Shown: positions 22,076 to 31,597 of the stretch, piece after piece
Position numbering within the stretch: position 1 is the first letter of the stretch
Layout: each line of letters opens with the position of its first letter
Assembly (NCBI GenBank): GCA_023935145.1
Contig: CM043700.1
Location: 100,048,400 to 100,112,399, forward strand
Source: Bretschneidera sinensis
Lineage: Eukaryota > Streptophyta > Magnoliopsida > Brassicales > Akaniaceae
Reading direction: 5' to 3'
DNA length: 64,000 nucleotides
The notes under the pieces: model-generated
What the model was told of the DNA's origin: nothing
Seen by the model: only the letters and a program-made list of their open reading frames with translations
Database searches by the model: none
Made by a program: the position numbers and the translations under genes

Positions 22076-23506
22076 CATGACCCATACTTAATGGAAGATT
22101 GGCTAAATAGAGTCTAGCCATTATTGAATCTGACTTAATTTATATTCCTTAAAAGCCTGTTAAGGGACAAGCCTTAATAGATTTCTTGGCTGATCATCCT
22201 AGCATAGAATTAGAAACTTTAGAAGAAAACCTATTTACAATATATGTCTTTTTTGTCCAAGTTTATTAGGATAATGATTGGAGAAAACCAATTATAGACT
22301 TCCTAAGGATTCCAAATACAAAAGTAAGTAACTTCTTGAAGTTAAAAGCTTGATATTGTGTTCTCTAGGGAAAAAATGAAGAGTTATACAAACAAGATGC
22401 TGAGGGATTACTTTTGAAATGCTTGGGAGTAGATGAATCATTGCAAGTGATGGTCGAGGTACATAAAGGGATTTACAGTGGTCATCAGCCAGGATTAAAA
22501 ATGTGTTAGTTAATACGACGGTATGGGTATTACTGGCTTTCAATCTTGAAAGAGTGACTAGAATAGTCTAATCAAGTATGTTAATAGCATGGGAACATAC
22601 CTCGAGTTCCAACTAGCCCTTTACATTCGATAGTTAAATCTTGGTCATTTAGAGGATGGGTTATTGACATAATTGGTAAAATCTACCCTGCTTCAAGTAA
22701 AGGACAAGAATTTGTGTTAGTGGTCGTAGATTAGTTTACCAAATAGGTATAAGTTAAGTCTTACAAAGAAATTGATGAAGTTTAGTTCATCAAATTTGCC
22801 CAAGAGATGATAATTCATCGATTTGGAATCCCATAATCCATAACTGTGGATAATGCGTTAGTTTTTAATGGCTAAAAGTTCAAGCATTTGTGTAGGATTA
22901 TGGAATTAAGTTAATTAATTCTAGTCCATATTACGCATAAGCTAATGGTCAGGTTGAGTCGACTAACAAGATTATTAAAAATAACCTAAAAAAAGTAATG
23001 GACCAGAAACCCAGAAAATGGGATGATTTATTATCTGAAGTCTTATGGGCTTATCGAACATCAAAAAGATCAAGTACTGGGACTACCCTATTTGCCTTAG
23101 TATTTGGTCATGATGCAGTTTTGTCTATAGAAATAACTATCAAATCATTGAGGGTGGCTAAGCAAAATAAGTTAAGTGATATGTTGGTTGAGCTCGATGA
23201 TCATGAAGAAGTCAAAGCCAAAGTGTAAGATAATATAATGCAACAAAAGTTAAATCTTACAAAGGCTTATAACCGAAGGGTTTAGGTAAAAGTTTTCACA
23301 GAATGAAACTTAGTTTAGAAATTGATCTTACCACTCGGATCAAAAGATCGAGAGTTAAGTAAGTAGTCTCCTAATTGGGAAGGTCCACTTTTAGTGACAA
23401 AGTTTTTAAGTGGTAATGCATATAAGCTTATAACTATTGACAAAAATGAACACAAACTATCTGTCAATGGAAAATGCTTTAAACCATATGTAGAACCAAA
23501 AAAGTA
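22076..23506 (+). pseudogene. Tat A integrase; second RNase H absent
   Basis: After the IDFLADHP linker (about 22180) the sequence passes within some 90 bases to the RKPIIDFL segment that normally follows the second RNase H, so that domain is deleted. The integrase N-terminus reads HKGIYSGHQPGLK and RRYGYYW. The core reads GWVIDIIGKIYPASSKG (first Asp) and VDNALVFNG (second Asp, near 22850), then NGQVESTNK (Glu, near 22950). WAYRTSKRSSTGTTLFALVFG and VNGKCFKPY complete the domain. Stops occur about every 60-100 bases except in 22998-23228. Confidence 0.75.
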
Positions 23507-24640
23507 AACTAACTTTTATCATATTAAATATTAAATATAGTACTGATCAAAATCAGAAGAAAACAAAATTACAAAAAATAACAAAAGAAACTTTAAACAC
23601 TGTGATGAAAGGTGCTATAAACGTCCATTTCGAATGGATGTAATCTACTGAATCTGCCACATCATTATGAATTTCCATGATGGCATGATGTGAAAATATA
23701 ACTTTTCCATGATGAGTAGACAGGGTGGAATAATCTCACTTAAGGTTCTTTGCCATCATTGATAAGCCTTCCAGGTGGGCATTGACTTGCTTAAGTTTCC
23801 ATTTGAGCTTGACCTTGCGAGCCTTGACTTGTTTCACCTTTATCAAGGTGTGCTCAAGCTTTTTTCGAAGGTTCTGGGACTTGTCTTATGAATGTTCGAT
23901 TTGCTAAAAGTGCTGCCATAACTGTTGTTGCTTGGCTTGATTCTCAACAGCTAACGACAACAAACTATCAAAGTTATCGTGCAAAATGCATATTTCACAG
24001 ATTCGATGTTGTGGGAGACAAAATTTCCTTTCTAATAACCAATATGCAAGTTAGCATACTTGTGGTTGTGCTTTTATATCTTCGCAAAGGAACTCCCAAC
24101 CTTGATCTACGAAATTATTAAGTTTCAATAGAGGTCCCATCACCTTAGGAGAAGCTTTTTGGAGTCGAGCACTAGCCACAAGAAGGCTAGGAAACCCAAC
24201 CAGCATTGCTTCAAGATTAGATTTTGTGGAAAGGTTGTTGTCTCTTCATCCTCTTCTGAGTAATCCTCAATAGTAGAAAGGAGAAATAAAGCTTCTTTAC
24301 CACCATGGTGAGGAATAAAATGCACTCTAAAGGGAGGCTAGCTTCAACTTCCTCAAAATTAGCTACCTCATCAGCAAGAGCTTGCATCAACACAAATCAC
24401 ATGGTTACAACAAAAAAATTCTACTGGTATTGAAAAGAGCAAAGATCAATATACCTCGAATGTTGAGGACTTAACAATTGATGATGCGCCACCAACCTCT
24501 ATAGCCTACACCATTAGGTTAGGAGAAATCTGGCTTTTAGGGGCCATCTCCATAACATCCACCTTTGTAGCCTCATTCCCTGAGGCTATTCCCATCAACT
24601 CATCGCAACATTCGGCCTTAATTACACCTAAGGTAACATC
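23507..24640 (-). pseudogene. Antisense ORF remnant downstream of Tat A pol (coiled-coil part)
   Basis: On the minus strand, stretches between 24000 and 23600 read as a Lys/Leu/Gln-rich coiled coil (LRKKLEHTLIKVKQVKARK, then LKWKLKQVNAHLEGL). An acidic segment, DYSEEDEETTTFPQN, lies at 24140-24325. This is the same placement and style as the antisense ORF of Tat B at 33600-35199. No plus-strand protein is recognisable. Tat elements with antisense ORFs in their 3' region are known; assignment here rests on position and composition. Confidence 0.5.
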
Positions 24641-24915
24641 ACCATGACAAGAAATCTCTATCACAAGCTCTATTGCTTCTTTGTCTTCTATTTTTACTTT
24701 TCATTTCCTCAATCTCTTGCATTCTTTTCTCCTTTTCCTCTCTCAACTTTCTTTCTTCTTCCACCTTCCATTTCATTACTTCACTCTTTTGTTTCCTCTT
24801 CAACATCCTCTAAGACTTTTTCACCCCTGGTTTCATTTTTGTTTTCTATGTTTTCTTCTTCTTCTTCTTATTTTATTTTTTCCTTTTTCTCTTTCTTCTC
24901 TCTTCTTGGCTAAGT
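24641..24915. repeat. Pyrimidine-rich tract at the Tat A/Tat B junction
   Basis: The plus strand is almost all T and C (ttcttcttcttcttcttatttt and similar), purine-rich on the minus strand. Open plus-strand frames here are a composition artefact. Read on the minus strand it gives Glu/Lys/Arg-rich text, so it may be the charged part of the antisense ORF. Confidence 0.6.
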
Positions 24916-25870
24916 CTAGCTATGCCTCAAGGTACAATCAAATCTTGATGTATGAGCTTGATAGGCCCAATACCACCTTCATCACTAACTGAGAGGCTTG
25001 TACTATTATAAAGTGATGCCCTTCAGTCTCAAGAATACAAGGGCCACTTATCAAAATCTGTTCAACAAGATCTTCAAGGAGTATAATGGAAAGAATATGG
25101 AGGTCTATGTGGATGATATGTTGGTTAAGAGCATCAGCGCTAAGGATTATGAGTCTGACCTAGAGGAAGCTTTTGGAATACTTTTCCATCACCAAATGTG
25201 CCTTTGGAGTCACCATCGAAAAGTGTCTAAGCTTTATGGCAACATAATAAGGATAAAGGCTAATCCTGAAAAGATAAAGGCGATCATGGACATGACCCCT
25301 TCTCGGAACATTAAAGAATTGCAAATGTTGATCGGGTGAAATGCACCACTTAGCTGGTTCATTTTCAAGTTTGTTGAAAGACGCCTATCTATCTTCCATC
25401 AAAAAAGCTAAGGATTTCATGTGGAATGAAGGATGCCAAAAAGTGTTTGAAGAACTAAAGGAATACTTGAGCTCACCACCACTCCTGACTAAACCCATCA
25501 CAGAGGAAAAAACTCTTCCTATATATATTGGCAAACCAAAATGTAGTAGTTTTTGTTTTAATTTGAGAAGATGTTAGGATTCAAATACCCATATGCTACA
25601 GCAATTGAGTCTTAAAAGACGTCGAGGTACGATACATCCCAATCGAAAAAGTGGCATACGCCATCCTAATCACAACATGGAAACTCCGGTCATATTTCCA
25701 AGCCTACAGAGTTTTCCTCCTCACCGATCAGCCTTTGTGGCACATCCTCCACAAGCTGAAAATCTCTAGAAGTTGGTCAAATGGTCCATTGAACTTGGAG
25801 AAATTGGTATCCAGTATAAACCTCGGACAACCATCAGAGTATAGGCCTTAATGGATTTTATAATAGAAAA
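24916..25870 (+). pseudogene. Tat B reverse transcriptase and first RNase H, broken
   Basis: RT enters at SRYNQILM (about 24920) and changes frame near 24990. It continues with YYYKVMPFSLKNTRATYQ, the YVDDML active box near 25110 and a connection region with LLKDAYLSSIKKAKDFMW. RNase H is split over frames between 25480 and 25860: TEEKTLPIYIGKPK, then IEKVAYAILITTWKLRSYFQAY and VFLLTDQPL. A 25870-25936 linker leads to the second RNase H. Confidence 0.8.
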
Positions 25871-25936
25871 AACTTTCCCCGATGTCCTAACTAAAAGCAA
25901 GTGCCCAAGGAAAGCAAGCAAATGCCAAGCTGAACA

Positions 25937-26428
25937 TTGTATGTAGATGGGTCATCCAACAGCACCGGTAGCAGAGCTTTTCTCATCCTCAGTAGCCTTG
26001 AAGGGTTCACAATCGAGTATGCTTTAAGATTTGGATTCAAGGCCTCGAATAACGAGGCTGAGTATGAGGCATTACTCACTAGAATGAAGCTCGCCAAAAC
26101 ATTAGCTGCTGAGGCTTTTGAAGGCTATTGTGACTCACAACTGGTGGTGAACCAAATGACCAATGAATATGAGGCTAAAGGTGTGAAGATCGTGAGGTAT
26201 CTTGAAAACGCTTGTGAGCTCACAGTAAAATTCAAAAGATTCCAGATAACAAAAGTATTACGAATAGGAAATGCAAACACAGATGCCTTGGCTCGACTTG
26301 CCTCCTCTAGGCACACTAATTTTACCCAAGCAATCTACCTTGAAACTTTCTTTTTTTTGAGCATTGATGAATTATTGGTTATGCCACTCCTCAAACAGAG
26401 AACTTGGATGGATCTGATCCTTAGGTAA
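25937..26428 (+). pseudogene. Tat B archaeal-type RNase H (second RNase H)
   Basis: This 163-codon open block is the best preserved part of Tat B. YVDGSSNSTGSRA carries the first catalytic Asp, SNNEAEYEAL the Glu, and CDSQLVVNQM the second Asp. The last Asp is in NTDALARLAS. This second RNase H, acquired by the Tat lineage in addition to the ancestral one, confirms the lineage. It is enzymatically plausible alone but is detached from an intact polyprotein, and it has no proper start. Confidence 0.85.
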
Positions 26429-27223
26429 CAGAAAGATGGTACACTCTCTGATCAGAAAAGCGAAGCCAAGAAGCTTATCTTCCATACCTCGCTGTATGCT
26501 ATTATTGACGGAAAACTATACAAAAAAGGTCTTACCACTACTAATCTAAAATGTCTAAGAACCACTAATGTGAACTACGCTCTTAGAGAGCTTTACCAAG
26601 GGATCTGTGGTAATCATCTTGAAGGTCGTGCATTAGCCTTTAAGATACTCTGCCATGGCTATTATTGGTCGTAGATAAGCTACGACACGGTTGAAATAGT
26701 TAAAAAGTGTAAGGTCTATCAAGAACTCGCTTCCATACCCCAGTGACTAGCAAATCCCCTAACATCGATAACTATTCCTCTTTCCTTCACTATGTGGGGA
26801 ATGGATATCCTTGGTCCTTTTCGGCAAGCTCCAAGGTAAAAGAAGCATTTGATAGTAGACATTGACTACTTTACTAAGTAGGTAAAGGCTGAACCCCTCG
26901 CTAGCATCTTCGACTACTAGACTTAAAGATTTGTCTGGAAGTCGATTGTTTGCTGATTTGGTATACCAGGATACTGGCCATTGCCAATGGTATGCAGTTC
27001 AACATCACCCGGTTCAAGTCTTTCTGCCAAGACCTCCAGATTGAACAAAGGTTTTCCTCAGTAGATTACCTCTAGGCCAACGAACAGGCCAAGGTAACCA
27101 ATAGAACTCTCCTGTAGGGAATCAAGAAAAGGCTTGATAATGCAGACAAGTAATTGGTCAACCACCTCCCGAGTCTCATTTAGGCCTATCGAACTGCCAT
27201 CTGAACTCTCACTAGAGAGAATC
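26429..27223 (+). pseudogene. Tat B integrase, N-terminal part, interrupted
   Basis: The sequence continues as HTSLYAIIDGKLYKKGL, the zinc-binding segment with HLEGRALAFKILCHGYYW, then the core WGMDILGPF (first catalytic Asp, about 26805) and HLIVDIDYFTK. Several TAG codons sit at Trp positions (TGG to TAG). The frame is lost after about 26950, but YRT in TAIXTLTREN-like text is readable at the 27219 breakpoint. The deleted Athila inserted between ...gagaatc and its continuation at 32864. Confidence 0.8.
27219..27223. repeat. Target site duplication gaatc, left copy
   Basis: gaatc precedes the LTR start at 27224 and is repeated at 32864-32868. Confidence 0.95.
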
Positions 27224-28473
27224 TGATGAGTCTTAAATATTGCATATTTTAGACCCTTAACTTATATTTGTTATGCTCTTAGTTAGTATTATTTTACTTT
27301 ATTTTACGTTTTTCTTGTGTTTTGTGTGTTTTTACAGCTTTGTGGAGAAAGTGCAGCATTTCAGGTTGATTTGAAGCTTCTGGAGACATTGCGCTCGATC
27401 GCAACAGATATGCGATCGAGCGCACCAGCACTCGAGCGCACCTGCCTTTGAACGAGCGCATGGTCAACATCCCACATCGAAATAATTGAAGTTCAGTGCA
27501 TTTGCGATCGATCGCAGCAGACATGCGATCGAGCGCACATGAGATCGTGCGCACAAGACATGCGATCGATCGCACCACACTGCGATTGAGCGCACACGGG
27601 CCTGTATCCCACATCGTTTCTGCAACCTGTTTTACTCCGGGTCTCCCCCTATATAACCACCATTTGACTTCATCATTCAGTGTACAATTCCTAAGCCACT
27701 TTGGTGTTTACCGGTGGACGTCCGCTAGCATTCTGGTGGATCCCGAAGGCATTGCTACCACGAGGGGAAGCGCCGCCCGTCAGCGAGTGGAATTTCTCCC
27801 ATGTAAAGTTGTTTATTTATTTCTTTATATCCAGTTGTTTTAGTTTAAATGTTTAGCACTTGTTATTATAGTTTTATAGTTATGAGTGGCTAGACTCTTC
27901 AGCTAAGGTTGAAGATGAAGCCCCGCCGTTGTTTGGCGTAGTAGTTCAGATTTGCTTGTACAAATCTGACAATTTTTAGTATAAATGTTCTGTCAATTAT
28001 TTGAGTTAATCTTATAATTGATTGAGTTTAAATTGTCTGTTGGATTTTCTTTGTGTTTCATCTAATGGATACATAAAATGCTTTTCGATTAAATTGGATT
28101 CCCTTTGTGATTTGTTAAGAGCGGATACATCGGGTGCTTTTGGTTTAGTTGGGATATTCTTTGTTTTTTGTCTTATAGTTGGATTCATAGAATGTTTTGA
28201 TAGGCTATATTTTTAGAACATGTATACTTAACTTCGGTGGGGTGGATTCGGAAACCTTAGTGCTTTTTATTATTAGTTTTAAAATCAATTAAATTTAGTT
28301 TTAATTTATTTTGCAAATTATCATTCAAAATTCGGAACTAGGTTAAGATAGAGTTAATTTAGATTAAAAATTATATTTTCACAACGCAATTCCCTGTGGA
28401 TTCGACCTCGCACTTGCACAACGCTATATTGCAAACGACTCGTGCGCTTGCGAGTAATTTAAAACTCACAACA
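27224..28473 (+). repeat. Deleted Athila 5' LTR
   Basis: TG...CA ends, 1250 bp. It resembles the LTRs at 2232 and 10655 but forms a distinct subfamily, starting tgatgagtcttaaatattgcatattttag. The CGATCG array is at about 27385-27598, one unit shorter than in its partner. Confidence 0.95.
27606..27657 (+). promoter_or_regulatory. snRNA-type promoter, deleted Athila 5' LTR
   Basis: ATCCCACATCG at 27606-27616, then 33 bases, then TATATAAC at 27650-27657. The TATA box has one change (AAA to AAC). A distal USE lies at 27469-27479. The intervening 33 bases differ at many positions from the other Athila subfamily, yet the spacing is identical. Confidence 0.65.
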
Positions 28474-28479
28474 AGTTTT

Positions 28480-28497
28480 TGGCGCCGTTGCCGGGGA
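28480..28497 (+). other. Primer-binding site for tRNA-Asp (deleted Athila)
   Basis: TGGCGCCGTTGCCGGGGA lies six bases after the 5' LTR and is identical to that at 3522-3539. Confidence 0.9.
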
Positions 28498-28586
28498 GTT
28501 GTTTGGTTTGTGAAAATTTTTGGTCTAAAATGATTTTATTTTTCTACTAGTTAGTTATCTTTTTATTAAAAAAAAAAAAAAAAATC

Positions 28587-30308
28587 ATGTGGATGAATCC
28601 AGCGCCGGTTTCACAGTCTTTAGAGGACGCCCTCAAGGATTTCATTAAAATGACCGGCCCGTCCCTCAATGCTGCCAACACTTTCAATGTTGAAAGCTGT
28701 TCCATCTGTGCTAGTCCCATGCATCTAGCACAGAATTGCCCATCAATGCCGGCTTGTGCCGAGTATCCTATGGAACAAATGAATGCTTTCAATGACTGTT
28801 GTTGGCAATCAAATGGATCTTGCTCCGAAACATACAATCCAAGGTGGTGGGACTACTCTAATTTTTCATGGGAGCAGAACCAACCAATGAATCAAGGAGG
28901 AGCCCCTTACCATGCTCACAATCAATACACTCCCGAATTTCCTCCACCAATTCCAAATTATGGTCACTCAGCTTATCCAGCACCATCACCCGCTCACCAA
29001 GTTCCCATTCAAGCGCCAGTGTCAGTTTCACAGTCATTGGAGGACGCTCTCAATGACTTCATGAAAGCGACTAGCCAATCTATGAGTGAAGTGATGAGTG
29101 CAACAATAGAAAACACCCAAGTGATTGCCACACTAGAGAGTCAAATTGATCAGATCGCAAGTTACGTGGGTGAAGGCGAGGAAGGAGAGTTCCCCAGTCA
29201 ATCTGAGCCTAACCCAAAGGAACAGTTTGCGGTGGGAAATTCTTCAACTCTAATGCATTGGCAGGAACAAGTGCAATCAACTGTCCCATACTTGTCTGGG
29301 AGACAAGTGGACAATCAAGTGGAAGAGAACCCTGCTATGCACCAAGGGCAAGAGAGTGGCAACAATGAGAAGAGAGATGCTGAGCCATCTACAGCCACTC
29401 GTATTATTAAGGATCTCTCTAGGTCGTTTTTACCTAAAGCGCCTTACCCTGAGAGACTACAAGTGCCCAAGAAAGAAGGGAAGTCTGAGGACATTATGGA
29501 GGCATGCTTTGCTCAGTTTGAAGAGGATTTGGATTTAGATAAGTTACTTGAGCAAGCAAATACTATCGTGGAGTCTGCTCCTCGAGAGAGTAGTAGGACA
29601 GAGGAGACTATGGATGAATCCCGTATTGAGGATCCCTTGGAGGCATGCTTTGCTCACTTTGGAGAGGACTTGGGCTTAGATAAGTTACTTAATGAAGTAA
29701 ATGTCATTTTGGAGTCTGATCCTAGAGAAAGCAATAAGACGGAGGAGACCGCCGCACCTGACACCCCCAAGAAGGAACTTAAGCCTTTACCAGATAATCT
29801 TAAGTATAAGTTCCCAGGTCCAGCAGATTCTTTGCCTATAATCATAGCTTTAGATTTGGATGATGCTCCAGAGGAGAAATTATTGGACGTCTTAAGAGAG
29901 CATAAGGAAGCTATAGGCTGGACTATTGAGGATGTCAAGGGAATCAACCCCTCATTGGTAATACACACGATACAGTTAGCAGAGAATGCCAAGCCATCGA
30001 GGGAGCCACAAAGAAGGCTCAACCCTGCTATGCAAGAGGTTGTGAGGGCAGAAGATATTAAGCTGTTAGAGGCAGGGATCATTTATCCCATCTCTGATAG
30101 CAAGTGGGTGAGCCAGATTCCAATCGTGCCCAAACATGCTGAATTTACGGTAGTAAATAAAGACAACGAGTTGGTTCCAACTCGAGTGCAGTCAAGATGG
30201 AGAAAGTGTCTAGACTACCGTAAATTGAATGCTGCCACTAGGCCTGATCATTTTCCATTCCCATTTATTGATCAGATGGTGGAGAGCTTAGTTGGGCCTG
30301 TTTACTAA
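28587..30308 (+). CDS. Chimeric Athila gag-to-RT open frame, 573 codons
   Basis: An uninterrupted frame joins separate parts of Athila gag-pol. Residues 1-25 resemble the Pro-rich linker downstream of the zinc knuckle (SQSLEDALKDF), so gag is rearranged. A CCHC knuckle (CSICASPMHLAQNC) follows at about residues 42-55. The gag linker, with a second SQSLEDALNDF, runs to about residue 300. Protease is missing. A 47-residue acidic segment is then repeated in tandem (29487-29627 and 29628-29768, each with EACFAxFxEDL). The frame enters RT (KELKPLPDNLKYKF, then KCLDYRKLN) and stops just after the FIDQM segment, before any catalytic residue. It could produce an RNA-binding but enzyme-free protein. 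The ATG at 28587 is the first in frame; expression is unproven. Confidence 0.75.
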   Translation: MWMNPAPVSQSLEDALKDFIKMTGPSLNAANTFNVESCSICASPMHLAQNCPSMPACAEYPMEQMNAFNDCCWQSNGSCSETYNPRWWDYSNFSWEQNQPMNQGGAPYHAHNQYTPEFPPPIPNYGHSAYPAPSPAHQVPIQAPVSVSQSLEDALNDFMKATSQSMSEVMSATIENTQVIATLESQIDQIASYVGEGEEGEFPSQSEPNPKEQFAVGNSSTLMHWQEQVQSTVPYLSGRQVDNQVEENPAMHQGQESGNNEKRDAEPSTATRIIKDLSRSFLPKAPYPERLQVPKKEGKSEDIMEACFAQFEEDLDLDKLLEQANTIVESAPRESSRTEETMDESRIEDPLEACFAHFGEDLGLDKLLNEVNVILESDPRESNKTEETAAPDTPKKELKPLPDNLKYKFPGPADSLPIIIALDLDDAPEEKLLDVLREHKEAIGWTIEDVKGINPSLVIHTIQLAENAKPSREPQRRLNPAMQEVVRAEDIKLLEAGIIYPISDSKWVSQIPIVPKHAEFTVVNKDNELVPTRVQSRWRKCLDYRKLNAATRPDHFPFPFIDQMVESLVGPVY

Positions 30309-31582
30309 TGTTGGGTCTGGCTGAAGACGTTAAACTTAGCGCTCATGGGAGGCACCCCACAGCTTATCTTTTCTTTTGTTTATTTATTATTTCGCATTTT
30401 TATGTTTAATGTTTGTTTCCAGTATTTTTTGTTTTCCAGTTTTTGTTTTTCAGGGACAAAGCGTACTTCAGTTCAAGTTTGAGGGTATGCTATGAGCCAT
30501 ACCAGTCCAGATAGTTCTCCATATCTCATGTCAGCTCTTTCCATATTAGTCACACATTGGGGTCAATGCGTAATTTAAGTTTGGGGGTATGGGAGACACA
30601 TCACACACTTTGTCCTAATTTGTTGTCTTTTCGTCATAGAGATAAATGCATGCTTATGTTACCGTGAAATTTTGGTTGGTCTAAACATTTTCTGTGATGT
30701 GATGTCATTGGTGAGCTTAACATTTTGAACACATGATCTGGTGATAAATTTTTAAAATTTAGTTACTTACTTTAGGCATTTTGAGAATTCATATGTTTGA
30801 TTTAATCTAACACGAGCACATTAGCACAAATTATGTGAGGTATGACACGTGATTTTAATGTGTATTTTTCCTTATCTTAACTGTAACTGGATGACTTGTT
30901 GGATGAACTCTTGGGCATAGGAAAATATAAAAAAAAAAAAAAAAATTATTATCAATAAACTTTTCGCTGAGTAACTGGACCTCTTGCCTCAGTAAGCAGT
31001 GAGTGTTCACGTCAAAAGGTGAAATTTTGCTTGGTAATATTAAGGTCGGTTTAATTTCGTAGCCTTTTTGACTCGAGTTAGTAAGTCCTTAGGGGTGTCT
31101 TTACACCTAATGCCCTAAAACCATCTGGTTTGGGAGTCATTGACTTAACACTCGCTACATGGGTCAATTAGAAAGCTCAAGAGAACTAAGCATAGCCGTG
31201 CCTTAATAATAATAATAAAAAAAAAGAGTGAATAAAATAAAAACTATGCCTTTTCGTTCATTTTTTATGGGAAATTCGGTGAATCTTGAGACATGGAGAC
31301 CTTACACATTAGAGTTACTTGGAAGCTTCATTTTTATATGCTAATTCACCTTACACTGATTCAAGCTTGTGATGCCTTATCCTGCCTTTTGTAAGTAATT
31401 AGATTTTAACATTTCTATTCATTGCGAAGATGGGTTTACCTTTTTAAGCTTGCTTATGAATGAATATCATGGTGATGTGTGCTCCTTAAATTTTTGGATA
31501 CCATGAGTGATGACTTTATCTTTATGTTCTTTGTTTTTCGTTGAGTCTTTTATTTTGTTTTGCTAAGGGACTAGCAAAATAT
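30309..31582 (+). other. Deleted Athila 3' UTR
   Basis: It begins with the same taaacttagcgctcatggg block that follows integrase in the full element and stays collinear with 9260-10640. Only one copy of the tgagtaactggacctcttgc segment is present. No ORF of note. Confidence 0.8.
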
Positions 31583-31597
31583 AAGTTTGGGGGTATT
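31583..31597 (+). other. Polypurine tract, deleted Athila
   Basis: aagtttgggggtatt directly precedes the 3' LTR start at 31598. Confidence 0.8.

Larger units (their letters stand above)
17762..24915 (+). mobile_element. Tat-lineage Ty3/gypsy element (Tat A), old, 5' end missing
   Basis: A plus-strand gag-pol relic begins abruptly at the Tekay LTR edge and runs through gag, protease, RT, RNase H and integrase to a TAA at about 23506. A stretch that reads as a coiled-coil protein on the opposite strand follows. Motifs fit the plant Tat (Ogre/Retand-like) lineage with no chromodomain. Its left part lies beyond the window because the Tekay inserted here. The right limit near 24915 is where a second element's RT starts in mid-domain, so no 3' LTR is visible. 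Stops are very frequent, which suggests great age. Confidence 0.75.

Noticed and set aside
24644..24992. Two plus-strand frames of about 90-100 codons rich in Phe, Ser and Leu.
   Set aside because: They arise from a T/C-rich tract, except for the last 25 codons of one, which are the start of Tat B RT.
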